From Aselliscus stoliczkanus (lineage: Eukaryota > Chordata > Mammalia > Chiroptera > Hipposideridae): a DNA stretch of 64,000 nucleotides. The notes beneath the pieces are model-generated. The model did not search any database. It was not told the origin of the DNA and saw nothing but the letters and a program-made list of their open reading frames with translations. Position 1 is the stretch's first letter. Every line of letters begins with the position of its first letter. The position numbers and the translations under genes are program-made. Shown here in pieces: positions 47,332-58,400 of this stretch. The DNA lies in contig CM066736.1 of the NCBI GenBank assembly GCA_033961575.1, positions 91,458,852-91,522,851 on the forward strand, read 5' to 3'.

Positions 47332-47379
<48 letters not shown>

Positions 47380-47470
47380 CTATTAGTCCCATTTTACAAA
47401 CGAGGACACCGATATTAGGTATCTTAGCCAAATCCCATTATTAGTAAGTGGTAATTTAAGCTCTGGCTGC
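47285..47470 (-). mobile_element. MIR remnant interrupted by an (AT)n tract
   Basis: GTGCCTGGTACTGTGCTAAG, then TCCCATTTTACAAACGAGGA, is reverse MIR. An AT run at 47333-47378 sits in its middle. Confidence 0.65.
47333..47378. repeat. (AT)n microsatellite
   Basis: About 22 uninterrupted AT units. Confidence 0.97.
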
Positions 47471-47867
47471 TTGACTCCTTGGGGTGTACCCCATACCCTA
47501 TCAGGGAGTGTCCTGGTACATGTTTAACAGCCAGCTCTCCAGAAGGATAAAAGCCCTGATCTGTAGCATTTGTTAATTTCTGTGGTGTAAATACTTATCG
47601 TGGCCATCTTCAACCTACCAACAAGACGTCACCAAACATGGAGTTGGGAAGAAATGCATGGTAACATACTACCTACTATACAGTAATTTCACCATTCAGA
47701 TATGATAGATGTAATTAACTCAAGAGCACAGGTCATAGAAAAAAAATGCAGTAAAATAATTTGGAAATGATGAGTCTTGAGTATTTATTATCTTTGATTT
47801 AATAAAATGTATTTAATTTTACATCATTTAACTTTTAATAATGGCTAGGTTTCAAAAACCAGCTGTC

Positions 47868-48268
47868 CAAAAATAGGCAACTACAATATTGCTACTGGGA
47901 TAGGAAAAACAGTTTGGGGAATATAATTAATAATGTTGTAAATATTCTGTGGAATGTCAGATGATCATAGGTCTTGTTAGGGAGACCATTTCATGGATGG
48001 AGTAGAGGTTTGATCACTGCACTGTATTACTAAAGTGGAGGTGGTATACCTACTGTAATTGAATATATATAGATAGTCACGGGATGTGGATTATACTGTG
48101 GAAGAGAGTCAGAGGAAGAGTAATAGATATATATGATATGGGGGGGAGTGGGGTGGTGTATTGGGGGTGGGGGGTTGTCACTTTGAGGGGTAAAATGTAT
48201 AACTATTGCACTGTGTTGTACACCTGAAACTAATTAAAAATAAAATAAAATATTTAAAAAAAAAAAAA
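47868..48268 (+). mobile_element. Severely truncated LINE-1 (3' UTR only)
   Basis: The sequence matches, in reverse, the 3' UTR of the LINE-1 at 29643-30030 (for example TGTAACTATTGCACTGTGTT-like text and CACCTGAAACTAATTAAAAA) and ends in an A tail. Target copies AAAAACCAGCTGTC lie at 47854-47867 and 48269-48282. Confidence 0.93.
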
Positions 48269-49199
48269 AAAAACCAGCTGTCAGATTCCTGAAAATTTGA
48301 CAATGAGTTCCCGTGAGCCAGTACAAACCAGCTTCCGCATCCCACTGCCCACCATATTGCCTTAATGAACAGGACAAGGAGCTTTTCTGATGCATTCACT
48401 GCTGTATCTTCAGCACCTAGGGCAGTGCCTGCAACACTGTGTGTTTAACAAATGTTGAATCTTGTTTTTCCTACTTCCTAATTAGACCTAAAATCTGTCC
48501 GCCTCTCTGCCTCCTTCACAGTGCAAACACCATCATTTCTTGCCTAACCACTGAAAATAGCCTCTCCCTCTCTGCTTTTCCTGCCCCTCTACAATACATT
48601 CTTCGTAGCAACCATGGTCATCTTCAAAAGCATATCAGAGACCACCTTATCCTCTCACTTGGAAGTCTTTTTTTCTTGAAGATAAAAATCAATTTTAATT
48701 CTATTAACCAGAGAACATCATTAACATTTTATCTATTCCAGCCTTTTTCTATTTACAACATCCTTTTTAAAACAAAGATATGATTTTATAATTTTTTTTT
48801 CTTAACAGCGTATCTCAGGCATCAGAATTTTTTAAGGGTGCATATACTTTCATTATATGTTTAACAGAACTGTATATAATCATTCCCTGGTGATGGACAT
48901 TTAGGTTTTCCTGGGATTTTTTTCTGTTATAAAAAAAGCTGTGATAAACATTAGTGCACTTTGTTTGTGCTTTTGCCCAATTATTTTATTAGAAAATATT
49001 CCTAGAACTGGAAGACTATAGAAGGCTTTAAGGTAGCCACGGTCTTCAATAGGACTGAATAGATGCTGAATTTTCTTGTTTTTCATTTTCACTTTTTTCC
49101 CACCCCGCAGAATCACTTTCCAGCTGCCAGTTAGTCCCATAAGGCACCCTTTCATTCTTAACACTTTAACTTTTCCATGATTTACTGTTATACTCCAAA

Positions 49200-49690
49200 T
49201 CAAATCCAAACTCTCTACCTGAGTTAAATGATTCAACTCAGGCCTGCTCTCCAAACTTGTTCCTTTCCTTTCTTCTTTCACCCTCCTTCCTCTCCAGTCA
49301 CTCTGACTTCCTTTTAGGTCCTCCAACACACCAAGATCTCGACCTCTCCGGACTTTTGTACCTGCTCTTTCTTTATTTGGAAATCTCTACCTTCTCTTCT
49401 TCACACAGCTGGCTCCCTCTCCCACCCTCCCCCAACCTGCAGTTCATTGCTCAGAGGCCTTCTTTTCCCACCCTATTTAAAACCATATTCTCTATATTGT
49501 TTATTGCATTTTATTCATTCACAGTTTTAACACAAACGATCATTACGTGTTTAGTTCCATGTGTGTATTGATTGCCTGCCTCCCCCAGTAACCCATAGGC
49601 TCCCGAAGGGCAGGGACCTTTTCTGTCTGTATTTCCAGGGCCCATCACTCTGCTGACCCACAGTAAGTGCTCAGAAGTACTTGTTGGATG
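49200..49690 (+). mobile_element. L2 LINE 3' remnant
   Basis: It has the L2 pattern GAAATCTCTACCTTCTCTTC, then TAGGCTCCCGAAGGGCAGGG, CCCACAGTAAGTGCTCAGAA and a GTTGGATGAATAACTG end. Confidence 0.6.
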
Positions 49691-50800
49691 AATAACTGAA
49701 CTTCTGAGCACACTTGGCCATGGAGCCATTCTGATCACCAGAAAGCCCTATCTATCTATATTCAAACAAGGCACGAGCCCTTTCAGGACCACAGAATTAC
49801 CTTCTGACCTGTCCCAGTGGGGGCCCTGCTGCAACCACCAAGTCTTTAAAGATCATTTAAGACTTATGCCAATTAAGTCAAGGCATAGCCTACACTGCAA
49901 GGAACCACTTCTACCTACTTCTGGGCCCATGGCCTGAGTTGGGAAGAAAAAGCCCACTGTGAACATGTCTAGAAGGAAGTGAGTGACCCTACCTTGAGTC
50001 ACCTTCTGTGTGGCCTAGGTCATCTACCTAATCTGGTATCGATGGAAATCAGCTCCCAGATCCTGTTCTTGGGTAGGTAGGAGACCCACCTGGGACTTCT
50101 CACCCAAGGAAGCTCACCTTTATTGCCATTTTATTCCCCTGCTACCTTTAAGTGTCTAGAACATAAGCACATGAGAGGCTGAGGGCTAGGAACTTTGAGC
50201 CTCCATCCTGTCACTGCTCTTGCTTTGCTCAAGATGAGGGTGCAGGGGAGGGATAGACCATCACCTGAGAGGTCTCAGGGAAGACCCCACAGGTGCTGAG
50301 TGACTGACGACTGAGCAACCATCTCTGCTGGCCAGGGCTCAAGCAATCCTACTCAAAATCAGACACAAGTGCAGGCCCTTCAAGAACACTTGCCCTAAAA
50401 CCTTCAGGGAGGTCATCTGTCCCTCCACCTGCCTAACGGGTCCCAACGAGTGGGGACAAAGAGGACTAAGGAGGTGAACATAACTGAGACTTCCATTTGG
50501 TCCATGTGGTGCCCCTTGACCTCTGCAAAGCCCCCATGGTCTTCCACAGGTACACGGACAAGCCTTCTTATCCTAGCCCCTGGAGTCATGCTACACCAGG
50601 ACAATGCCTTGAGCTTTCCCTTGACCTCCTATATCCAACCTTCCCCAAATCTCATTGAGTGTCTTCTCGGCCAGTCACCAGGCTAGGGGCATAAGAATAA
50701 GTGCTACAACATACCAGTTAGAAATGCAACATCTATAGATTCAAGTCTGGACTCTGCTCGTCATCAGCAATAGCCCTATTTCTCTAAGCCTCAGCCTTTT

Positions 50801-51253
50801 TTTTTTTTTTTAAAGATTTTATTGGGGAATTGGGGGAGGGGAACAGTGTAGGGGAATCGGGGAAGGGGAACAGACAAGTTGCTGTCCTTTTGTTCTTCAG
50901 TCTAGTTGTGAAGGACATCGCTTCACTGACCCATGTTGGTATTATCATTGTGCTCTTCCCGGATGAGGCAGTCGCTTGCCGGCCTCTGGACAACTGCTCA
51001 CAGTGGCTCTTGGCAGCTCACACTGGCTGCCGGCCACTCACTGTAGCCTATGGCAGCCCACTGCAGCAGGGGCTGCAGCTATGCCATCGCGGGGACTCAC
51101 AGCAGCCCAACTCCAGGTGGAGCTGTTGTTCACCATCTTAGCTGTAGAGGGCAGTGTCACTGGCTCTCACATGTGGGATCCGAAGTGGGGCCCTGCTGCT
51201 CAGAGCCAGCGTCCCAAGCCAGCTGCTGACCAACGCGTCACTCGGCCGGCCAG
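50801..51253 (-). mobile_element. Full-length long tRNA SINE
   Basis: Reads on the minus strand with head GGCCGGCCGAGTGACGCGTT, the ACTGCCCTC junction and a tail shown here as AAAGATTTTATTGGGGAATT. Target copies AGCCTCAGCCTTTT lie at 50787-50800 and 51254-51267. Confidence 0.95.
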
Positions 51254-51854
51254 AGCCTCAGCCTTTTGTAGAGAGGGAGAATCCTAGTCCCTCCCTCCCA
51301 AATCACTGAGTGCTGGTTGTAATTATCTCTGGAAATGGCAGCAAAACCCTGGCAGACTAGAGCTCAGAGGGGGCGATACGGCCCTCATTCCACTGTGGAA
51401 AGGGATGCAATCTTGGAATGGAGAGAAGGGTGAAACAGGGCTCCAGGGTTTTGGGACAGAGCTCTAATACTGCCATGGAGTCTCCCCGACCCAGCTTCTA
51501 CCTGGGCTAGCCCCAGGTCCCTTACCCAGGCCTGGGCCCCAAAGACTGCTGAAATGTTCTTTCTGTAGCTGTTGGCTGTGTTTAGGGCAAGGGTCATTTC
51601 CCCCAAGCTCTTTTCAGTCCCAAGGCAAATAGCCAAAGCACTTACTGTTTCGCAGACGACGCAGAACCTGGGCATGGGGGTTTAGAAGGTGGCTCAGGGT
51701 CCCAGGGGTTCGCCCTCTCTTGCTCTCCTCTCCTGAAGATTGAAAACATCAGGACCCATTTGGGAATCTGGGTCCCCTGCTTGCCTACCTTTTTTAGTCC
51801 AGAGCCTGTCCCACCATCCCATCCCCTCACAGACCACCCCCCTCAAGAAAGCAA

Positions 51855-52301
51855 CAAAAACACATGGCGAACACATTTATTTAATATGGGGGGTGGGGTA
51901 TTGCTGTCTCTGTCAGTGTATATGGGGCAGTAGGGAGACAACCAGAGGGACTTCTGCCCTGGAGTAAGAGGCTGCTCTGGCCCCAGGTTGGGGGGGGGGG
52001 TGAGTGGGGGGTGGGGGTGGGGAGCAGACTGAGGGGACAAAGGAGGTGTGTAAGGGGGAGGGTGAAGCTCTGCACACATCCTTGGGACCACAGTCCACGC
52101 CCACCCAGTCACCAAAGCAAGAACCGAATAAATAAAGTGCAACCGTGGGGTTGGGAGACGGGAAGTGGGAGGGCAGCGGGCGCACCCACGCCCACAGCCC
52201 ACATTCAGTGCTGCCAGGCCTAGACCAACTCCGGGCCAGACCCTCCTGTCCAATCACCCCTGTGTCCATCCCTCCATGAGCCACGCAGAGCCCCTGTGCA
52301 G
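51855..52301 (-). other. TRIM3: TRIM3 3' UTR
   Basis: About 445 bases between the stop codon and the poly(A) site. It includes a C-run-rich stretch (G-rich on the plus strand, 51989-52022). Confidence 0.85.
51876..51881 (-). terminator. TRIM3: TRIM3 poly(A) signal AATAAA
   Basis: AATAAA in the minus-strand context TTAAATAAATGTG. No other AATAAA lies between it and the stop codon. Cleavage is expected near 51855-51865. Confidence 0.88.
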
Positions 52302-52454
52302 CTACTGGAGGTAGCGATAGGCCTTAAAGCAGTGGTTGCCAGCATCGGCCACCACCACGTGGCCATCCGAAGTCAGTGCCAGGCCCTGTGGGCCGTATAG
52401 CGGCTCTGCAGATGTGTTGATGTAGGAGAGGAAGGAGCCAGAGCTGTCGAAAAC
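52302..52454 (-). CDS. TRIM3: TRIM3 last exon: NHL repeat 6 and stop
   Basis: The acceptor is ATTCCCCAG|. It encodes [50 protein letters not shown] and ends with TAG at 52304-52302. Confidence 0.97.
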
Positions 52455-55400
52455 CTGGGGAATGAGTGGAGAATGAGGGAGAGGTGAGGTCAGGCAGATG
52501 AGAGGCATTCTGGGGGCGTGGATGTGCCTGGGGCACAGTAGAAAACCTCACTCCCTGGGCCTTCCTCACCTGGATGCGGCTGTTTCCCCAGTCAGCCACG
52601 ATGATGTTCCCATTGGAGTCCACAGCTACTCCCGTCGGGGCATTGAACTGCCCATTGCCCTCCCCGTGGGAGCCAAACTTGAAGAGGAACTCTCCATCAG
52701 CACTGTACACCTGACAGGACAAAGGGCAGGGGATTGGAGACCTGGCCTCAGGCGGAGGGCAGGGCCTTAGAGGGGGTGGGGTGGAGCCCGAGGGCTGAGG
52801 GCCTCCAGATCTGCTGCTACAGCCCAGCTCTCCCAAGCTTCACATGCATGCACCCCACTGCCTACTGGACATCTCTAGCTGATGTCCCTCAGATATATCC
52901 CATCTAACAGCCCATCTTCCCTGGGAAAGCAGTTCTGAGTTCTTTCTCGGTGACTGGCAATACCCATTTGTCCATGAGTCATTCGTTTTTTTTTGTTTTT
53001 TTTTTTGAGGGCAGTGTCACTGCCCTCATATGTGGGACCGAACCCGGGCTGCTGGCTTCCCAAGCCAGCGCTTAATCCATGAGTCATTCTTGACTCCACC
53101 TTCTCCTCTGCTTGGCAGCCAATGAATTAACACAACCACTGATTCTATCTCAAATCTGTACCCTAGGTATACATTGCGACTACAATGGTCCTTATCTGGA
53201 TTATTGCAAAAGACTGATCTCCTGCTAAGTCTTGCCCCAGCCAAAGTGATCTTTCTAAGACACAGAGGACTGTATCACCCCCTTGCCTGCAATCCTTCAG
53301 TGACTCCCCATAGATCTTAAGAAGACAGTAAGCCCCTTAAAGGACACACAAGCCTCATCCTCACAAATTCAGTCTGAACTATTTGTAGTTTCTTGAACAC
53401 ACCGTAAGGGTTCCCACCTGCAGTTCTTGGCTCCTCCTGTCCCCTTTGCCTCAAATCCTCTCCTCCTTCTCTATCTTCTGGTTAATTCCCACTGGTGCTT
53501 TAGGTCATTCTCAGTCTCGTTTGAATCAAATGCTTCTGCTCTGCCCTCGCACAGTTCCCTGAACTTCCTTATCACAGAATCTATCATATTGTAATATGCT
53601 AGTTACCGCTTCTCTTCCCTTCTAGACTAGAACCAAGAAGATAGGGAAAGTATTTGCTGTATTCATTACTGTATTCCCAGCTTCTAGTATAGTGCCTGGG
53701 TCAAAATAGCCATGCCATAAATGTTTACTGTTCAAATGAACCATCTCGAGGGGGGGAAAAAAAAAAAGAGGTGAGGGAGGACACTGACCTTCACTGAATG
53801 GTTATGGAAATCCGTCACTACAATCTCATTCTTGTTGTTCACAGCCACAAAATGGGGCCCTGAAAATACGAAGTGGTATTCAGAGAAGCAAGCTGGGATA
53901 CTGAGTGGAATGTGGAAGAATATCTGGGACGAAAAAGCTGGGGTGTTAGGGGAAGGGTGGAGTTTCTGGGGCTGAGATAAATGGCCTCTGGGATGATGGT
54001 GCTAGGCACAGTGAACGGAGGGGATCGTCTAGGGCCAAGATACAGAAGGAGGGGTCTTTAGAGCTGGGGTACGCAGGAGTGTTCTCTGGGACTGGGGTAT
54101 AAAAATAGATCTCTGAGTTGTCCTCCAATACCTGCAAAGTGGCGGTCCGTGGCCCCACGACCCCCAAAACGTCCAACCAGCTTGCCATTGGGTTGGAAGG
54201 TGAAGACGCAACAAGACTTATTGTCGACCACAATGATATGTCCATTTCGGTCTACGGCCACCCCCTTGGGGCCCATGAGGCGACCAGCTCCAATCTTGGT
54301 CTGGAGAAAGGGGATACCCATTAGGGGCTTTATCCTGCCTGGTGGGGAGAGTTGTCCCAGCCTCGCACCAAAGCAGAACCTTCGGCTGGAGACGGACCAG
54401 TCAGGCTCTGACCACCAGGAGGCGCTAGAATTGTCACCTCAGCTCGTCACCAGGGCTGCAGAGTGTAGTGACAGTAAGGCTCTCACCTTGAACTTGCCCT
54501 CAGGGGAGAAGATGCTGACCCAGCGGTTGTCATAGTCTGCCACGATAATGTCTCCGTTGGTGTCCACTGCCACGCCTGTGGGGCGCTGCAACTGCCCAGG
54601 AGAGCGCCCTCGGACCCCAAAGCGGAATTTGAACTGGCCTTCATTGGAGAAAACCTGAAGCAGAGGATCAATGGAGGGAGAGGAGAGGAGGGGAGAGATT
54701 GTGGGCACAGAGGGAAGGGAACAGGATCCTGAGGAGGAAACCCCCCATTCATTCAGTCATTCAGCAAGCACTTACTGACACCATGTGAGGGGCACAGAGA
54801 AGAATCAGACACGGCAGACCTTACCGGACATGTAGCAGAGGTGTGAATGGGATTGTAAGAAACTAAAGGGGGTGAGGGGAAGTGCTCAGGGAGGGCTCCA
54901 AGAGAAGAGGATACCTGAGCTAATAGCTAAAAAGGATGCCAAGAGATGAACTGAAGTCGGGTAGCCAAGAAGGAGTAAGAAAGGCATTTAAGCAGAGTAC
55001 GCAAAAGGCAGAGTCCAGTATGGGCCCTGCTTGTCCAATATGGCTGGACTGCAAAGAGCACTTTTGTGAAGAGTAGTCGGGTTTTATCTTGGGTGTAAGG
55101 AGGATTCACTGAAAATTTCTGAGCAGAGGAGTGACAAACTGAGATCTGCTTTTGTGGTATAGTAAGAAATATTGGATTGTCGGAAAAGTCATGATGCATA
55201 TTTGCAACGAAAAACAGAAAAAAATACGTCATGACTTTTCCGACAACCGAATATATTTGGTCTTTGTCCTCTATGCCTGGCACAGAGCTCCTCAAAGCCC
55301 TGGAATTTCCTGAGCGATAGGATTGTCTTTCGTCATTCAGAAGGAGCCTCCTTCGAGCTTAGGTTATGGCAACTTCAGGTGGGGCCCCCAGACAGCCTCA

Positions 55401-58400
55401 GGATGCGGCTGGTCATCAGAAAGACAAAATGAGTAAAGGGTTGGAACTTTCATCCCTATCCACTGACCTCTGGAAAGTGTGTGTGCACACGCGCATGCAG
55501 ATTAAGCTCTGTAAAAACTCTTGAACAAGATTTGACAAGCTTCTGGACTGGTGCCAGGAGGATGGTACAAGCCAGCTCCACAGGAACCAAAACTCCTGCA
55601 CTAGGGGCTCTCCAGACTTCACCCTAGTTGCCTCTTCATCTGGCTGCTCATCTGGATCCTTTATCAAATCCTTTATAGTAAAGTGGTCAACGTAAGTCAA
55701 TGTTTCTCTGAGTTCTGCGAGCCACTCTAGCTAATTAATCAAAGGGGGTTGTGAGTGGGCCGGCCGAGTGGCGCATTGGTTAAGCGCTGGTTTTGGGATG
55801 CCAGCGGCCCCGGTTCGGATCCCACATGAGGGCCAGTGACACTGCCCTCTACAGCTAACAACAGCTCCACCTGGAGCTAGGCTGTGCGAGCCCCGGTGAT
55901 GGTGTGGGCTGCAGCCCCTGCTGCAGTGGGCTGCCATAGGCTACAGTGAGTGGCCCGCAGCCAGCGTGAGCGGCTGGCAGCCAAGCGTGAGCTGCCAATA
56001 GCCGCGGTGAGCGACATCCAGAGGCCAGCGACCGATCTGCCTCATCCGGGAAGAGCGCAATGACGATACCAACAGTGAAGCAACATCCTCCGCAACTAAA
56101 CTGAAGAACAAGAAGACGGCAACTTGTCTGTTCCCCTTCCCCGATTCCCCAACGCTGTTCCCCTCCACCAATTCCCCAATAAAATCTTTAAAAAAAAAAA
56201 AAAGGGGGTTGTGAGGACTTCCAATTTATGGCTGCTCTGTCAGAAGTACAGGTGACAACCTGGACTTGCAATTGGCATCTGAAGTGGGGGCAGTCTTATG
56301 GAACTAAGCTCTTAACCTGTGGGATGTGACACTATCTCCAGGTAGATAGTGTCGAATTGAGTTAAATTCATAGGATATCTGGTCAGTGTCCACTGAGAGT
56401 TGGAGAATGGCTTGGTGGTGTTGGAAAAAACACACTGGAGCTTTTAAGGAAGAGCACTAGGGCTACAGGGGAGAATCAAGATGAGAAGCTAGCCAACCCG
56501 TCAGAGGCTGCTGCAGCAGTCCAGGTGAGAAATGATGACTTGGACCAGGGCACCTACTGGAGGGCAGTACATGGACTCAAGTGACATATAGGAGGCAGAC
56601 TCAACAAGACTCAAGTACACAAGAAAGGGGTGGGGGAGGAAGGAAATGGACAAGGAGTAGCCCATCCAGGCTAGAGAACTGACAAGGTAACCTTCCCCCG
56701 GGACAGTGAACTTCTCAACCTCTCACCTTCTCCTACCTCCTCCACCTTAGCCGCCTAACATGCTCAGGTCTCTCCGCCTTAAAAGCATTTGTTTTAATGC
56801 TCCTTTCCTCTACAGCTAAGCCTTCTTGCTTCTCCTTCACAGCCAAGACATCACTCACTGCATTAAGTCTCACACACTGCTTTGTTATAGGCTCTAGGGA
56901 CACAAGATGAATCAGAGCCAGGAACAGTCTTGGAGAACTCAAGTTCTGGGCCTTGGCTTTGCTCTTTGATTCAGACCTGCTCCATCCTTAGTGAGCTGGG
57001 CCCCCTGCCCCACCTCATCCCCATCTCTTAGGCCTGCAAGGACTGTTTGAACTGGTCCCACCAACAGACATCACTCCCTCCTGATGCAGACCTTCCACCA
57101 TGCCATCACCCATTCTACCCTGGTCCCCTGTGGTAGGACAGCACCTCCCAGCACAAGAAGGGAGGCACCACGGGCTAAAGAGTTGATGTGAGAGAGACTA
57201 AAAGGTACCATCAGATCAGGAGTGAGGTCATGCATCTGCCTCCTCCAGTCTGAGCAGCTCAGTTTCCAGCTTAAAACTGATGAGGCTTGGGGTGTGTTGG
57301 GGGGTGTCTTGCTCTTCCTGTCCTATCCTATCCTATCCTATCCTATCCTATCCTATCCTATCCTATCCTATCCTATCCTATCCCACCCTACATCTGGCCA
57401 ACTCATGTCCACCTTTTGATTCTCCGAGTTTCCAGGTCATTTCTTCAGAGAAGACTTTAATGACCAACTCCATCCGTGAATCAATGTATGTACATACGTT
57501 AGGTCTCTATGATATACACTTTATGGCTCTCTTCATAACAACTGTCACTTATGTAACTAAATAACTACTAAATATCTTTGTCCTCTTCTAAAAATGTAAA
57601 TTCTAGGTGGGACAGGGACTGTGTCTGTTGTTTGCTGCTGCATTTGCAGTATTGGTATAGCAATTGGCACATAGCAGACATTCAATGAATAGATTCCTCA
57701 GCTCACTCTCAGACCAGAACTGGACACCTCCACTTGGATGCCACACAACAATCTCAAACTCAACACGTGCGAAAGTGAATTCATCAACTAGACCTAGACC
57801 TGCTCCTGAATGGCAACACCACCTACCCAGTGCGCCAAGTCCTGCCATTCCTGATTCCTCCCTCTCCCTTGACAACCACTGGTTCATCAAAACCTGTCAT
57901 ATTTGCTTCCTTAACATCTCTAGAAGCTGTCGGTGCCCTAGTTTGATCCTTAATATCTTTCCCCTACACCACAGTAACACTGAGTAACTTCAGGATCTGA
58001 GTCTAATGGGGGAGACAGACTAAAACAAAATTTAAAAAAACAGTGATTCTGGTAAAGTATGAACAGTGCTATAGCAAAAGGCTGAGGGAGCCCAGAGGAA
58101 AATGTGATTAATATTCTGCTTAAAGGACATGAGCAAGTTTTCATAGAAGAGCTGATAAAATTTCTGGACTAAGACAATTACACAAATTATCAAATCAAAT
58201 TCTCCAATGAGCCTCCACCATTGATAGATCCAAAAGAGAAGTTCATGAGGACTGCAATCTTCATGAATTGAGGTCCCAGTTCATCTGGGAGCCCAGCCCA
58301 TACTAGGGCCTGAGGCATCCAGAGTAAGAGAAGCAGAAACTCAGCTTTGGAATCTGAGAGCCAGGCTCCGCAGCTAGGAAGTTGGGTCCAGGTGGGAGAG

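Larger units (their letters stand above)
43980..51854. other. Intergenic region between HPX and TRIM3
   Basis: 7.9 kb without a recognisable gene. It contains L2 remnants (about 44750-44990 and 49200-49690), a MIR with an (AT)n tract, a truncated LINE-1 3' end, and a full-length SINE. The parts 45000-47200 and 49700-50780 look unique. Promoter-proximal control elements of HPX are expected just right of 43980 but none could be named with confidence. Confidence 0.75.
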
